Shown: piece by piece, positions 55,550 to 64,000 of the stretch
Numbering within the stretch: the stretch's first letter is position 1
How the letters are laid out: every line of letters begins with the position of its first letter
Origin: Halorubrum ezzemoulense DSM 17463
Lineage (GTDB): Archaea > Halobacteriota > Halobacteria > Halobacteriales > Haloferacaceae
DNA: 64,000 nt
Reading direction: 5' to 3'
Assembly: GCF_002114285.1 (NCBI RefSeq)
Contig: NZ_NEDJ01000010.1
Span: forward strand, 1-64,000
Translations under genes and position numbers: made by a program
The notes under the pieces: generated by a model
What the model was told of the DNA's origin: nothing
Database searches by the model: none
Seen by the model: the letters and a program-made list of their open reading frames with translations, nothing else

Positions 55550-57580
55550 ATGGACGAGTACGAGGGGATAGACGAGGTCGTACACGAACCGAGCGAGGCG
55601 TTCGCCGAGTCGACGAACGTCGCCGCGTTCATGCGCGAGTATGGGATCGACGACTACGAGGAGCTCATCGAGCGCACCACCTCGGAGGTCCCGGGCGAGC
55701 CCGCGTCGGGCGTCGACTGGTTCTGGGACGAGATCGTCGACTATCTCGACATCGAGTTCTTCACCGACTACGACGCGGTCCGGGACGACGCCGACGGGCC
55801 GCAGTTCTCGGACTGGTACCTCGGCGGCGAGGTCAACGTCGCGCACAACGTCGTCGACCGCCACGCTGCCGTCGACTCGCCGAACCGCAACCGCGTCGCG
55901 CTGATCTGGGAGGGCGAGCCCGGAGACGTCCGGGAGATCACGTTCCACGAGCTCCGCCGGCAGAGCGACCGCGTCGCGAACTACCTGACCGAGGCGGGGA
56001 TCGAGACCGGCGACACCGTCGGGCTGTATATGCCGATGGTGCCCGAGGTCGTCTCGATCCTCTACGGCTGCCTGAAGGTCGGTGCGATCGCCGTGCCGAT
56101 CTTCTCCGGGTTCGGCCGCGAGGCGACCGCGACGCGGATCGACGACGCGGAGCCGTCCGTCCTGTTCACCGGCGACGGGTTCTACCGCCGGGGCGACGGC
56201 GTCCGGCTGAAGGGGACCGCCGACGAGGCTGTCGCCGACGCGGGTCACGTCGAGGACGTGGTCGTGTACGACCGGCTGGGGGCGACGCCCGCGGCCGACT
56301 CCGCTGACAGCGGGAGCGACGTCGACCCGGTCCCGTGGAACGACGAGCGCGACCGAACTTGGGACGAGGCGGTCGGCTCGCAGCCGTCGTCGTTCGAGAC
56401 GAAGCGGCTCCCGAGCGACCAGGAGTCCATGCTGCTGTACTCCTCGGGGACGACGGGCGAGCCGAAGGGGATCGTCCACACCCACGCCGGCGTCCTCACG
56501 CAGTGCGCGAAGGAGATCCACTTCGGCTTCGACCAGAAGCCCGCTGACCGGTTCTTCTGGGTCTCCGACATCGGCTGGATGATGGGGCCGTGGACGCTGA
56601 TCGGCAACCACGCGTTCGGCGGCACGGTGGTGATGTACGAGGGCGCGCCCGACCACCCGGAGCCCGACCGCTTCTGGGAGCTGATCGACCGGCACGGGAT
56701 CACGCAGTTCGGCATCTCGCCGACCGCGATCCGCGCGCTCCGAAAGCACGGGGACGAGTGGGTCGACGAGCACGACCTCTCCTCGCTCCGTATCCTCGGC
56801 TCTACCGGCGAACCGTGGGACCCAGAGTCGTGGCGTTGGTTCCACGACGCGGTCGGCGGGGGCGACTGCCCGGTAATCAACATCTCCGGCGGGACGGAGA
56901 TCTGCGGCTGCTTCCTGATGCCGATGCCGAACCAACCCCTCAAGCCCTGTACCCTCGGCGGGCCGGGACTCGGGATGGACATCGACATCGTCGACGAGTC
57001 GGGCGAGTCGGTGCGGGAGTCGGGCGAGCGCGGCTATCTCGTCGCGCGCGACTCCTGCCCGTCGATGACGAAGTCGCTGTGGTCGGGCGACGAGCGCTAC
57101 CTGAACGAGTACTGGTCGACGTGGCCCGACCTGTGGGACCACGGCGACTTCGCGCAGAAGGACGAGGACGGCTTCTGGTTCCTCCACGGCCGCGCCGACG
57201 ACGCGCTCAACGTCGCGGGGCGGAAGGTCGGCCCGGCCGAGATCGAGGGCGTCCTCATCGACCACGACGCGGTCAATCAGGCCGCGGCCGTCGGCGTCCC
57301 CGACGACACCACCGGGACCGCGGTCGTCGCGTACGTCGTCCTCGAACCGGGCGCCGACCCGAGCGACGACCTCCGCGAGGAGCTCCGGGCGCTGGTCGGC
57401 GACGAACACGGCAAGCCGTTCCGGCCGCGCGAACTCCTGTTCGTCGAGGCCTTCCCGAAGACGCAGTCGGGGAAGATCATCCGTCGCGCGATCGAGTCGG
57501 TGTACAACGACGAGGACCCGGGCGACCTCTCGTCGATGGAGAACCCCGAGGCGCTCGACTCGCTGCGCGACCCGGCCTGA
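55550..57580 (+). CDS. Acetyl-CoA-synthetase-like acyl-CoA synthetase (AMP-forming)
   Basis: 676-residue adenylate-forming enzyme close to acetyl-CoA synthetases. An ACS N-terminal region comes first (WYLGGEVNVAHNVVDRH near residues 88-104), then LLYSSGTTGEPKGIVHTHAG near 297-316, GWMMGPWTLIGNHAFGGTVV near 343, and ISGGTEICGCFLMP near 445. The C-terminal lysine is in FPKTQSGKIIRRAI near 640. Haloarchaea carry several such paralogues for acetate, propionate or other short acids, so the substrate is open. The ATG at 55550 follows ttacttactg about 30 bp upstream. Confidence 0.92.
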   Translation: MDEYEGIDEVVHEPSEAFAESTNVAAFMREYGIDDYEELIERTTSEVPGEPASGVDWFWDEIVDYLDIEFFTDYDAVRDDADGPQFSDWYLGGEVNVAHNVVDRHAAVDSPNRNRVALIWEGEPGDVREITFHELRRQSDRVANYLTEAGIETGDTVGLYMPMVPEVVSILYGCLKVGAIAVPIFSGFGREATATRIDDAEPSVLFTGDGFYRRGDGVRLKGTADEAVADAGHVEDVVVYDRLGATPAADSADSGSDVDPVPWNDERDRTWDEAVGSQPSSFETKRLPSDQESMLLYSSGTTGEPKGIVHTHAGVLTQCAKEIHFGFDQKPADRFFWVSDIGWMMGPWTLIGNHAFGGTVVMYEGAPDHPEPDRFWELIDRHGITQFGISPTAIRALRKHGDEWVDEHDLSSLRILGSTGEPWDPESWRWFHDAVGGGDCPVINISGGTEICGCFLMPMPNQPLKPCTLGGPGLGMDIDIVDESGESVRESGERGYLVARDSCPSMTKSLWSGDERYLNEYWSTWPDLWDHGDFAQKDEDGFWFLHGRADDALNVAGRKVGPAEIEGVLIDHDAVNQAAAVGVPDDTTGTAVVAYVVLEPGADPSDDLREELRALVGDEHGKPFRPRELLFVEAFPKTQSGKIIRRAIESVYNDEDPGDLSSMENPEALDSLRDPA

Positions 57581-57615
57581 GCGCGACCCGCCCGACCGCT
57601 CGGTTCGCCCTCCGG

Positions 57616-58086
57616 TCAGGCGGCCGCGTCCGCCACCGCCTCGGCGAGCGCGTCGTAGTCCGGCTCCTGCCCGGCGTTGTCCGCGAGCCAGCGATACGTC
57701 ACAGTCCCGTCGGCGTCGATCACGAAGACCGCGCGCTGCGCGACGGTCTCCACGCCGTAGTGTGCGAAGTCCTCGACGACGTCGTACGCCTCGACCGCGC
57801 GGTGGTCCGGGTCGGCGACGAGCGCGAACGGGAGGTCGTACTGAACGCGGTAGGCGACGAGCGCGTGCGGGAGGTCGGTGCTCACGCCGAACAGCGTACA
57901 GTCGTCGCGGTCGAACCCGTCCCGTAGCGCCTCCATCTCGTCGGTACAGGTGTTCGAGAAGGCGGCGGGGAAGAAGGCGAGCACGACCGGCTCGTCGCCG
58001 ACGTGCTCGGAGAGTTCGAACGGCTCGATGTCGCCGTCCACGACCGATCCGGTGAAGTCTGGGGCGTCGTCGCCGACGTCTGGCAT
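57616..58086 (-). CDS. Peroxiredoxin (AhpC/TSA-Bcp type)
   Basis: 156-residue peroxiredoxin that reduces hydroperoxides. The peroxidatic Cys lies in LAFFPAAFSNTCTDEMEALR near residue 47, preceded by the conserved Pro and Thr-type positions in the FFPAAFSNTC stretch. A second Cys in FDRDDCTLFGVSTD near 62 is unlikely to be the resolving Cys, since it lies in the hydrophobic core strand. Full length. Divergent from the lipoprotein at 58236. Confidence 0.88.
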   Translation of the reverse strand: MPDVGDDAPDFTGSVVDGDIEPFELSEHVGDEPVVLAFFPAAFSNTCTDEMEALRDGFDRDDCTLFGVSTDLPHALVAYRVQYDLPFALVADPDHRAVEAYDVVEDFAHYGVETVAQRAVFVIDADGTVTYRWLADNAGQEPDYDALAEAVADAAA

Positions 58087-58235
58087 ACCGGGTCGTCGTC
58101 GGCCGGGCGTATCACCGTTTCGGCGGCGGCACTCGGCCGCCGGCTCGGGTACCGACTCGCGTCGTGTGACGCCGGAGGGCGCCAGATCGGCGAGCCGGGG
58201 GGAGAATTAAGTGTACCACCGACGCAGGACAGGTG

Positions 58236-59153
58236 ATGTCCGGCCCTCCACGCCGCCTCTCACGTCGAACGGTGGCACTGCTCACGGCGACCGCATCGCT
58301 GACGACGCTGTCGGGCTGTTTCACGGACGACGGCGGAGACGCCCCCCGCACGGAGACGGTGCTCAGGCTCGACGAGGCCTCGCTGGTCGGCGTCTCAAAC
58401 GAGTTTAGCACCCCAGTCGACTTCGTCGGACACGCGGGACGGACGGCCGTCCGGACCGCGATCGACGGCGGAGAAGGGACCGTCGACGGGTACTACGGGC
58501 CCGGCGTCTCGGCACCGTACGTCGTCACCGACGGCCCCGAGTACTACCGGATCGAAACCGAGACGGTCGATTCCGTCGCGGCACCGGGCTACGCGTACAC
58601 GGTGGAGGTCGACGCCGTCGACTCCTTCCTCCTCGGTCCCCCGTCGAGCGTCCCCTTCGCGGACCTCCCGGACCACGACCGGGACACGGTCCTCGACGCG
58701 CTCGGGGACGCGTCGCTCGTCCACGCGCCGCACTACCCGCCGTTCGGGGTCAAGTTCGCGTACGCGTCCGCCGAGCGGCGAGAGCGCTCGCTGTTCGTCC
58801 CCGGGAACGACGACCAGCGGGTCGAGTGGGACGGCGAGCTGCTGCGGTTCGCGTTCGACGGGGAGCGGTCGGTCGAGGTGCGGACCGTCGCCGTCCGCGC
58901 CGACCGCGTCGCCTCGTCGCAGCGCGACTTCCGCCGGGCCGTCGGCGAGGAGCGCGGCCGATCGATCGACGACCCGACCGCGGACCAACGCGCGGTCCTC
59001 GACGCGGCGATCGACTCGGAGCACGCGGAGGCCCCGCCGCACTCCGACGCGTTCGCGGCCGTCATCGACGCGATCGCGACGGAGGAGGGCGTCGCTCCGC
59101 TCGTCCGCTACGACGGCGACTGGTACTTCGCACGGCTCGCGCGTTCCGACTGA
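58236..59153 (+). CDS. Tat lipoprotein of unknown function, 305 aa
   Basis: The signal has Arg-Arg in PPRRLSRRTVALLTATASL and the lipobox LSGC near residues 25-28, so it is exported and lipid-anchored. The mature part is mixed alpha/beta with no recognised family; Asp/Tyr-rich segments such as YYGPGVSAPYVVTDGPEYYR near 85 and HAPHYPPFGVKFAYASAERR near 163 are notable. An aattaagtg element (58205-58213) lies 23-31 bp upstream. GTG at 58233 is an alternative start. Confidence 0.72.
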   Translation: MSGPPRRLSRRTVALLTATASLTTLSGCFTDDGGDAPRTETVLRLDEASLVGVSNEFSTPVDFVGHAGRTAVRTAIDGGEGTVDGYYGPGVSAPYVVTDGPEYYRIETETVDSVAAPGYAYTVEVDAVDSFLLGPPSSVPFADLPDHDRDTVLDALGDASLVHAPHYPPFGVKFAYASAERRERSLFVPGNDDQRVEWDGELLRFAFDGERSVEVRTVAVRADRVASSQRDFRRAVGEERGRSIDDPTADQRAVLDAAIDSEHAEAPPHSDAFAAVIDAIATEEGVAPLVRYDGDWYFARLARSD

Positions 59154-59272
59154 TTCGGTCCTCCCGGGTGCTGACGACAGATCTCAGCCATTCGCTTACC
59201 GAGCGGCGGCGCCGTTCGCTCGCGTTCGCTGCGGCCGTGCGCGGCGCCCGCGCCGACCCGATAAGGCAAAAA

Positions 59273-59282
59273 GACTATAGTC
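59273..59282 (+). promoter_or_regulatory. Palindromic TATA-like element upstream of tatA
   Basis: GACTATAGTC is a perfect 10-bp palindrome after an A-run (59268-59272), 26-35 bp before the tatA ATG. It is the only TATA-like sequence in the 154-bp gap between the lipoprotein and tatA. Confidence 0.45.
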
Positions 59283-59307
59283 GCCACAGGGCTAGAGCGG
59301 AGTAGAG

Positions 59308-59583
59308 ATGATAAGTGCGATTCCACTGATCGGCGGCATTCCGGCGGGCCCGGAGCTCCTCATCATCCTGCGCGTTCTGGTCCTGCTGTTCGGGGCGAAC
59401 AAGATCCCGAAGCTCGCGCGGTCGACCGGGCAGGCGATGGGCGAGTTCCGGAAGGGGCGCGAACAGGTCGAAGAGGAGCTGAAAGACATGCAAGATGGCG
59501 GGCAGGCGGACTCGACGCTCGACGACGAGGACGACGAGTTCGACGACCTCGAGACCGAGACCGACAAAGAAACCAGCGCGTAA
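59308..59583 (+). CDS. tatA: Twin-arginine translocase subunit TatA
   Basis: 91-residue pore-forming subunit of the Tat pathway, which exports folded proteins and is the main export route in haloarchaea. One N-terminal hydrophobic helix (PELLIILRVLVLLFGANKIP, about 15-34) is followed by the amphipathic helix KLARSTGQAMGEFRKGREQV and an acidic tail. The FGANKIPKLARSTGQAMGEF hinge is very typical of haloarchaeal TatA. No tatC is adjacent. Confidence 0.93.
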   Translation: MISAIPLIGGIPAGPELLIILRVLVLLFGANKIPKLARSTGQAMGEFRKGREQVEEELKDMQDGGQADSTLDDEDDEFDDLETETDKETSA

Positions 59584-59635
59584 GTCGTCCCCGACGCCGA
59601 CCGATCACCGCGGTCCCGTTTTCTCCTCCCGTCTT

Positions 59636-59708
59636 GGGCGCGTGGCCTAGCGGACAGGGCGAGAGGTTCCTAACCTCTCGATCGCGGGTTCGAATCCCGT
59701 CGCGCCCG
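59636..59708 (+). tRNA. tRNA-Arg, anticodon CCT
   Basis: Complete 73-nt tRNA. Acceptor arms are GGGCGCG (59636-59642) and CGCGCCC (59701-59707) with discriminator G at 59708; the anticodon stem GAGAGG/CCTCTC (59661-59666 and 59674-59679) encloses the loop TTCCTAA, giving anticodon CCT (codon AGG, Arg). The T loop TTCGAAT is at 59689-59695. No intron and no encoded CCA. No second copy of the 3' end, so no sign of integration. Confidence 0.93.
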
Positions 59709-59871
59709 TTCCTTCGCCTCGCTCGGCTACGGGCGCGACTGGCTCCACGCTTGCCCACTGCGTTCGCTCGCGTGGATCCCGCCGCGCCCTTTCGTACCGC
59801 TTGCGCTCGGATCAGCGTATCCTGTTTGTGATTTAACACCGTGTAGGGGATCTACCGTTTCAGACGATGTA

Positions 59872-60570
59872 CTACGCCGGTCCCTTACCCACCCGACAGA
59901 ACGAGCGCGCTGCGAGCGTGACGGCACCGACCGCGATTGCGAGCGTCGCGGCGGTGAGGCCCGGGCCGGGCTCGTACAACAGGGGCGGGTGATATCCGAG
60001 TCCGTAGTCGACGACGGCGTTCGCGACGCCGAGCCCCAGCGCGGTCGCGAGCGCCCCGCGGGTCGTGCGGCCGAACGCAGGGAACAGGAGCGCGAGCCCG
60101 ACGAACAACAGGTGCGTCCCGATCACGCCCCAGTAGTAGATCAGCGCGTCGGGCGCGGAGACGTACTGACCGACTGCGAGGTTGAGCGACACCAGCGGCC
60201 AGAGCCCGAACTGGACCAGCCAGACGAACGCGACCGTGTGGAGGTACGCGAGTCCGCGAGAGGTGGGCGCGTCCGCGGTGACGCTGCCGCCGCGTCGGAC
60301 GGTCGGGACGACGCTGGCGAGGACGCCGCCGCCGAGCGCGACCGCGACCGCGGAGTCCGCGTACAGCGGCCAGAGGACGACCGGCACCTCGTCCGCGGTC
60401 GGCGCGTAGTACCCGACTCCCACCGCGAACATGAACGCGGTAAACGCGCAGACGACGGCGAGGCTCCGCGGGGTTCCGAGCAGTTCCTCGGCGATCGCCG
60501 CCCGGACGCGCCGCCTGACCGCGCGCTGACGCAGTCGGCGGAGTCGCGGGAACCTGTCGGAGCGTGACAC
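59872..60570 (-). CDS. DUF1405 membrane protein
   Basis: 232-residue integral membrane protein with about six helices. The segments VCAFTAFMFAVGVGYYAPTA near residue 40, VPVVLWPLYADSAVAVALGG near 63, and NAVVDYGLGYHPPLLYEPGP near 185 are close to the DUF1405 pattern. Function unknown. Arg-rich N-terminus. The preceding 59709-59871 between the tRNA and this gene holds no supportable gene. Confidence 0.78.
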   Translation of the reverse strand: MSRSDRFPRLRRLRQRAVRRRVRAAIAEELLGTPRSLAVVCAFTAFMFAVGVGYYAPTADEVPVVLWPLYADSAVAVALGGGVLASVVPTVRRGGSVTADAPTSRGLAYLHTVAFVWLVQFGLWPLVSLNLAVGQYVSAPDALIYYWGVIGTHLLFVGLALLFPAFGRTTRGALATALGLGVANAVVDYGLGYHPPLLYEPGPGLTAATLAIAVGAVTLAARSFCRVGKGPA

Positions 60571-60678
60571 GACGGAGGGTCGGCGCGCGGGGGACTAAAA
60601 TCCGCCCGTCCGCGGTCGATTATCAATCGCGGTGTTTTGCGAGACACCTTTTTCAACGGACCGCGCGTTCCCGGAACT

Positions 60679-63600
60679 ATGAGCGACGAGGATGTCGAAC
60701 GATCCGCCCTCCAATCCGACACCGGGGGCGGTCGATCGGCGTCCGACGGGTCCGGGTCAGCCGATTCGGACGCGGACCCTGCCGAACCGGAGACGCGAGG
60801 CGCTGAGGAGGTATCGACGGACGAGACGGGCGAGGCGGACGAAACAGACGAAACGGACGACCGAGCGTTCGAGAACGTGATTTTCGAGGAGGGGGACGGA
60901 CCGAACGACTGCTCGCCGGTCGTCACCGACCGGTACACGTGGCGGACGCTACTCGCTGATCGCGGGGACGAGGACGCAGCGGCGCGGGTGTACGCGGACG
61001 TGCCGGACGCGCCGGTAGTCCCGGCGGACGCCGTCGCCCTCCACCTGCCGGACGGCGTCGACGGGGTTATCCGAACTGCCGGGGTCGACGAGCCGTTCGC
61101 GGCGGACGGCGAGACGGCCGTTCCCGGACACGGCACTCCGGATCGAGGGACGCTCGTCGTCGGTCCCGACGCGGTCGTTCTTAGCGGTGCCGCCGTCGTG
61201 CCGACCGGCGATCGGCGGGTGACCCCGCCCGCAGCCGCCGCGGGTGAGGACGAGACCGAAGGCGAGAGAGACGGTGCCAACGGCGACGGGAGAGGCGGCG
61301 ACGGCACCGACGACGCAGAAAGAGAGGGGGTCGATGCCGACGCTGACCCGGACGACGCGACGTTCTCCTTCGAGGACGAACGCGACGGCGTGGAGGCGAC
61401 ATCGAGTCCCGGTGCCGAGACCGCAGCGGCCGCGGAACCGATCCCACGAACCGTCTTCGACCGGTCGGTCGGTCGCGAGGGCGTCTCCGGCGTCGTCGTT
61501 GCGCATGGAGCCGATGTCGAGTCGGTCCCGTCCCGCCCGCCGACCCCCGAGGAGTGGGACCGAGTCGCGTTCGATCCGGCGACGCTGCTCGGCTTCGACC
61601 CGAGCGAGACGGACTACCGCTTCCGCGCCGCCGCGGCGGTCGGCGACGCCCTCTGGGACCTGTGCGCGGCCCGTTACGACCCCTACTCCGTCCCCGTGTT
61701 GAAAGGGTACTACACCTGGGACGACTACCGCGAGGAGTTCTTCCTCGACGAGGACGGGAACCGGCCGACCGAGGAGAACGAGGAGGGAGAGGACGAGCCG
61801 CTGTCGTTCACCCACGAGGACAAGACGGAGGCCTTGGGTTTCGACCCAGACCGCACGGAGGAACTACTCGGCGCGGGCGGCGAGGCCGCGGCCGACCTCG
61901 CGGACCTCGTCGACGAGCGCACCGTCGACGTCAACCCGGATCTCGACGAGGACGCCTTCTTCTCGACCGACGAGGGTCACACCACCCTGACGAACCGGTA
62001 CGACCTGGAGAAGGCGGTGCCGATACAGAAGAAGACGCACTTCCGCGAGGAGGAGCGCTACTGGGTGAACAAGCCGTACGCGTTCGTCATCGTCTTCCGG
62101 TCGCGGAAGGAGAACGAGGCGAAGTACTACGTCGTCCAGCCGTACCGGACCGAGATCGAGGCGGACCTCACGGAGTTCCTCACCGGCAAGCTCCGGACCT
62201 CGATCAAGTACGCCGACGAGTCGATCGCCGGCGGCGACGAGTCGTTCCGCGAGGAGGTGATAGTCGAGGAGGCGCGCACGCTGCTCGACCGCTACGGGCT
62301 CTACGAGGACGAAGGCGACGAGCGGGGGATCGCGGACACGCTGGTCGACCGGTTCGGCATCGACCCGACAGAGGGGATCGCCGGGCGGATCGCGGAGTCA
62401 CTGGGGTACGAGCCCCCGGTCGAGTCGCCGGCGAACCCGCCGGAGATCAGCGCCCGCCCCGAGCCGGCCGTCCTCGCGGAGGACGCCCGGACCCTCTCGG
62501 CGCACCAGGTCGAGAAGCTGTTGTACTACCTCAAGCGGGACTTCGTCGGCTACGAGCGCATCGACCCGATCAAGTACGACATCAACGTCGAGGACATCTC
62601 CTGTGACGGTTACAACTCCCCCGTCTTCGTCTACCACTCCGAGTACGAGCAGATCATCTCGAACGTCCACCACGGCACCGACGAGCTGGACGACTTCGTG
62701 GTGAAGCTCGCCCAGCGGTCAGGAAAGGGGATCTCGAAGCGCCGGCCACAGGTAGACGCCACCCTCCCGGACGGCTCGCGCGCGCAGCTCACGCTCGGGA
62801 GCGAAGTCTCCGACCACGGGACCAACTACACGATCCGCCAGTTCAACGACGTCCCGTTCACCCCGATCGACCTGATCAACTGGAAGACCTTCTCGCTCGA
62901 CGAGATGGCGTTCCTCTGGCTCTCGATCGAGAACCACAAGAGCCTGATCTTCGCCGGCGGTACCGCTTCCGGGAAGACGACGAGTCTGAACGCCGTCTCC
63001 CTCTTTATTCCCTCGAACGCGAAGATCGTCTCCATCGAGGACACTCGCGAGGTGGAGCTCCCCCAGCGCAACTGGATCGCCTCCGTCACCCGTCCCTCCT
63101 GTTCCGACGACGACAAGGGCGACATCGACGAGTTCGACCTGCTGGAGGCCGCGCTCCGGCAGCGACCGGACTACATCGTGATGGGCGAGATTCGCGGCGA
63201 AGAGGGGCGGACCGCCTTCCAGGTGATGTCCACGGGGCACACCACCTACACGACGTTCCACGCCGACTCCGTGGGCGAGGTGCTCAAGCGGTTCACCACC
63301 GACCCGATCAACGTCTCGAAGACGATGTTCACGGCGCTGGACCTGGTCTCCATCCAGACCTCCACCCGCGTTCAGGGCAAGAAGGTGCGCCGGAACAAGT
63401 CGATCACCGAGATCAACCACTACGACGCCGAAAACGACGAGATCAACGTCCAAGACGTGTTCCAGTGGCAGGCAGAGACGGACGAGTTCCTCCAGATGGG
63501 CGACTCGAACACGCTCGAAGACATCATGTTCGACCGCGGTTGGAGTCGGGCGATGCTAGACGAGGAGCTTCGCAAACGTCGGGTCGTGTTGGCGTACCTC

Positions 63601-64000
63601 ATCGACCGCGGACTCAACAGCTACGCGCAGGTGGCGGCGACGTTTCAGGCGTTCATCAACGACCCGGAGACGGTGCTGGCGCTGATGGCCAACGACGAGC
63701 TGGAGCGGTCGCTGGAGGACCTCCGCGAGATGGAGTCGGTGCTCATCAACGTCGACCGCGAGAAGGAGAAGCTGGTCCCCCGTCCGACGCCGGACGCGGC
63801 CGGCGAGAAGGAGGCCGCGGAGATACTCGACGCGGCCGAGGACCTGTTCGAGACCTATCGGGGCGACGTGCCGGACTCCGTCGCGGACGCGCTCCTCGAG
63901 ATGGACCACGCCCGCGACATCGAGGCAGAGTCGACGGGCGACCGCGAGGCGCTCGGCGAGGCGGCCACGGAGGCGACCGCGGCCGACGGAGCGCCGAGCG
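60679..64000 (+). CDS. Type II/IV secretion (archaeal pilus) ATPase, partial
   Basis: At least 1107 residues; the gene runs off the right edge. The C-terminal part is a GspE/PilB-type ATPase with the Walker A motif FAGGTASGKTTSLNAVSLF near residues 757-775, SIEDTREVELPQRNW near 790, and the Walker B region PDYIVMGEIRGEEGRTAFQV near 830-850, then TGHTTYTTFHADSVGEV with the His box. It powers assembly of type IV-like pili or secretion. The N-terminal ~270 residues are Asp/Glu/Gly-rich, of low complexity, and unlike the standard short N-terminus. A membrane component such as PilC is expected downstream, outside the window. The ATG at 60679 follows gacacctttttcaacgg about 30 bp upstream. Confidence 0.92.
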   Translation, partial: MSDEDVERSALQSDTGGGRSASDGSGSADSDADPAEPETRGAEEVSTDETGEADETDETDDRAFENVIFEEGDGPNDCSPVVTDRYTWRTLLADRGDEDAAARVYADVPDAPVVPADAVALHLPDGVDGVIRTAGVDEPFAADGETAVPGHGTPDRGTLVVGPDAVVLSGAAVVPTGDRRVTPPAAAAGEDETEGERDGANGDGRGGDGTDDAEREGVDADADPDDATFSFEDERDGVEATSSPGAETAAAAEPIPRTVFDRSVGREGVSGVVVAHGADVESVPSRPPTPEEWDRVAFDPATLLGFDPSETDYRFRAAAAVGDALWDLCAARYDPYSVPVLKGYYTWDDYREEFFLDEDGNRPTEENEEGEDEPLSFTHEDKTEALGFDPDRTEELLGAGGEAAADLADLVDERTVDVNPDLDEDAFFSTDEGHTTLTNRYDLEKAVPIQKKTHFREEERYWVNKPYAFVIVFRSRKENEAKYYVVQPYRTEIEADLTEFLTGKLRTSIKYADESIAGGDESFREEVIVEEARTLLDRYGLYEDEGDERGIADTLVDRFGIDPTEGIAGRIAESLGYEPPVESPANPPEISARPEPAVLAEDARTLSAHQVEKLLYYLKRDFVGYERIDPIKYDINVEDISCDGYNSPVFVYHSEYEQIISNVHHGTDELDDFVVKLAQRSGKGISKRRPQVDATLPDGSRAQLTLGSEVSDHGTNYTIRQFNDVPFTPIDLINWKTFSLDEMAFLWLSIENHKSLIFAGGTASGKTTSLNAVSLFIPSNAKIVSIEDTREVELPQRNWIASVTRPSCSDDDKGDIDEFDLLEAALRQRPDYIVMGEIRGEEGRTAFQVMSTGHTTYTTFHADSVGEVLKRFTTDPINVSKTMFTALDLVSIQTSTRVQGKKVRRNKSITEINHYDAENDEINVQDVFQWQAETDEFLQMGDSNTLEDIMFDRGWSRAMLDEELRKRRVVLAYLIDRGLNSYAQVAATFQAFINDPETVLALMANDELERSLEDLREMESVLINVDREKEKLVPRPTPDAAGEKEAAEILDAAEDLFETYRGDVPDSVADALLEMDHARDIEAESTGDREALGEAATEATAADGAPS

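Noticed and set aside
59636-59871. Integration site at tRNA-Arg
   Set aside because: No duplicate of the tRNA 3' end and no integrase or phage-like gene follow; the downstream gene is an ordinary membrane protein.

Overview
The window is a stretch of chromosome from an extremely halophilic archaeon (class Halobacteria). A Halorubrum-like genus fits best, but this is a judgement from overall appearance and not from a search. The signs are very high GC with G or C in most third codon positions, Asp/Glu-rich predicted proteins, TATA-like elements 22-35 bp before start codons with almost no leader, twin-arginine lipoprotein signals, a fused nuoCD, a H4MPT-type cyclohydrolase, archaeal isoprenoid genes and a haloarchaeal DUF5798-type coiled-coil protein. 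I see no insertion sequence, integrase, prophage or CRISPR array. Most of the window is ordinary core genome.

Layout. 0-5 kb: phosphomevalonate decarboxylase (cut by the left edge), a membrane protein, a [2Fe-2S] ferredoxin, an ASCH protein, the pyrB-pyrI pair, a 31-residue membrane peptide preceded by three imperfect repeats, and an uncharacterised protein with a Cys cluster. 5-9.5 kb: a stand-alone nuoCD divergent from a Bat-type HTH regulator over one shared TATA element, then a ThuA-like protein and a thioredoxin-like protein. 9.5-17.7 kb: cysteine synthase, a MOSC protein, a DUF3179 lipoprotein overlapping a membrane protein with a Cys-Cys motif, an MFS transporter, a haem peroxidase with a C-terminal lamin-tail-like domain, and a PHP phosphoesterase.

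17.7-31 kb: a GnaD-like sugar-acid dehydratase with a 14-bp palindrome upstream and a 59-bp tandem duplication at its 3' end, a TRAM protein, a geranylgeranyl reductase, a DUF255 thioredoxin-domain protein, purD, an acyltransferase, a DUF5798 protein, surE, grpE, a gene remnant with one in-frame TAG, a DUF1028 protein, a BolA protein and two membrane proteins. 30.5-45 kb: fumC, an ACT-domain protein, sucC-sucD, a multidomain REC-GAF-PAS-GAF histidine kinase, a small winged-helix protein, a radical-SAM tRNA methylthiotransferase, a membrane histidine kinase, a long-chain acyl-CoA synthetase, a coiled-coil membrane protein and an eIF2B-like protein.

45-64 kb: a Tat-exported hydrolase with no visible start codon, a zinc-ribbon protein, a palindrome-rich intergenic block, mch, an unknown protein, a duplicated PhoU/TrkA-C protein, a SnoaL-like protein, an iron-type alcohol dehydrogenase, gyrB-gyrA, a lipoprotein pseudogene, an acetyl-CoA-synthetase-like enzyme, a peroxiredoxin, a lipoprotein, tatA, tRNA-Arg(CCT), a DUF1405 membrane protein and a pilus/secretion ATPase cut by the right edge.

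Functional links. sucCD and fumC belong to the citric acid cycle; purD and pyrBI to nucleotide synthesis; the decarboxylase and geranylgeranyl reductase to archaeal lipids; the dehydratase to sugar-acid catabolism. tatA supplies the export route for the several twin-arginine lipoproteins seen here. No complete new defence or mobile system is visible. The best leads are the DUF3179/Cys-Cys membrane pair, the solitary nuoCD beside its own regulator, the peroxidase fusion, and several palindromes that overlap promoters.
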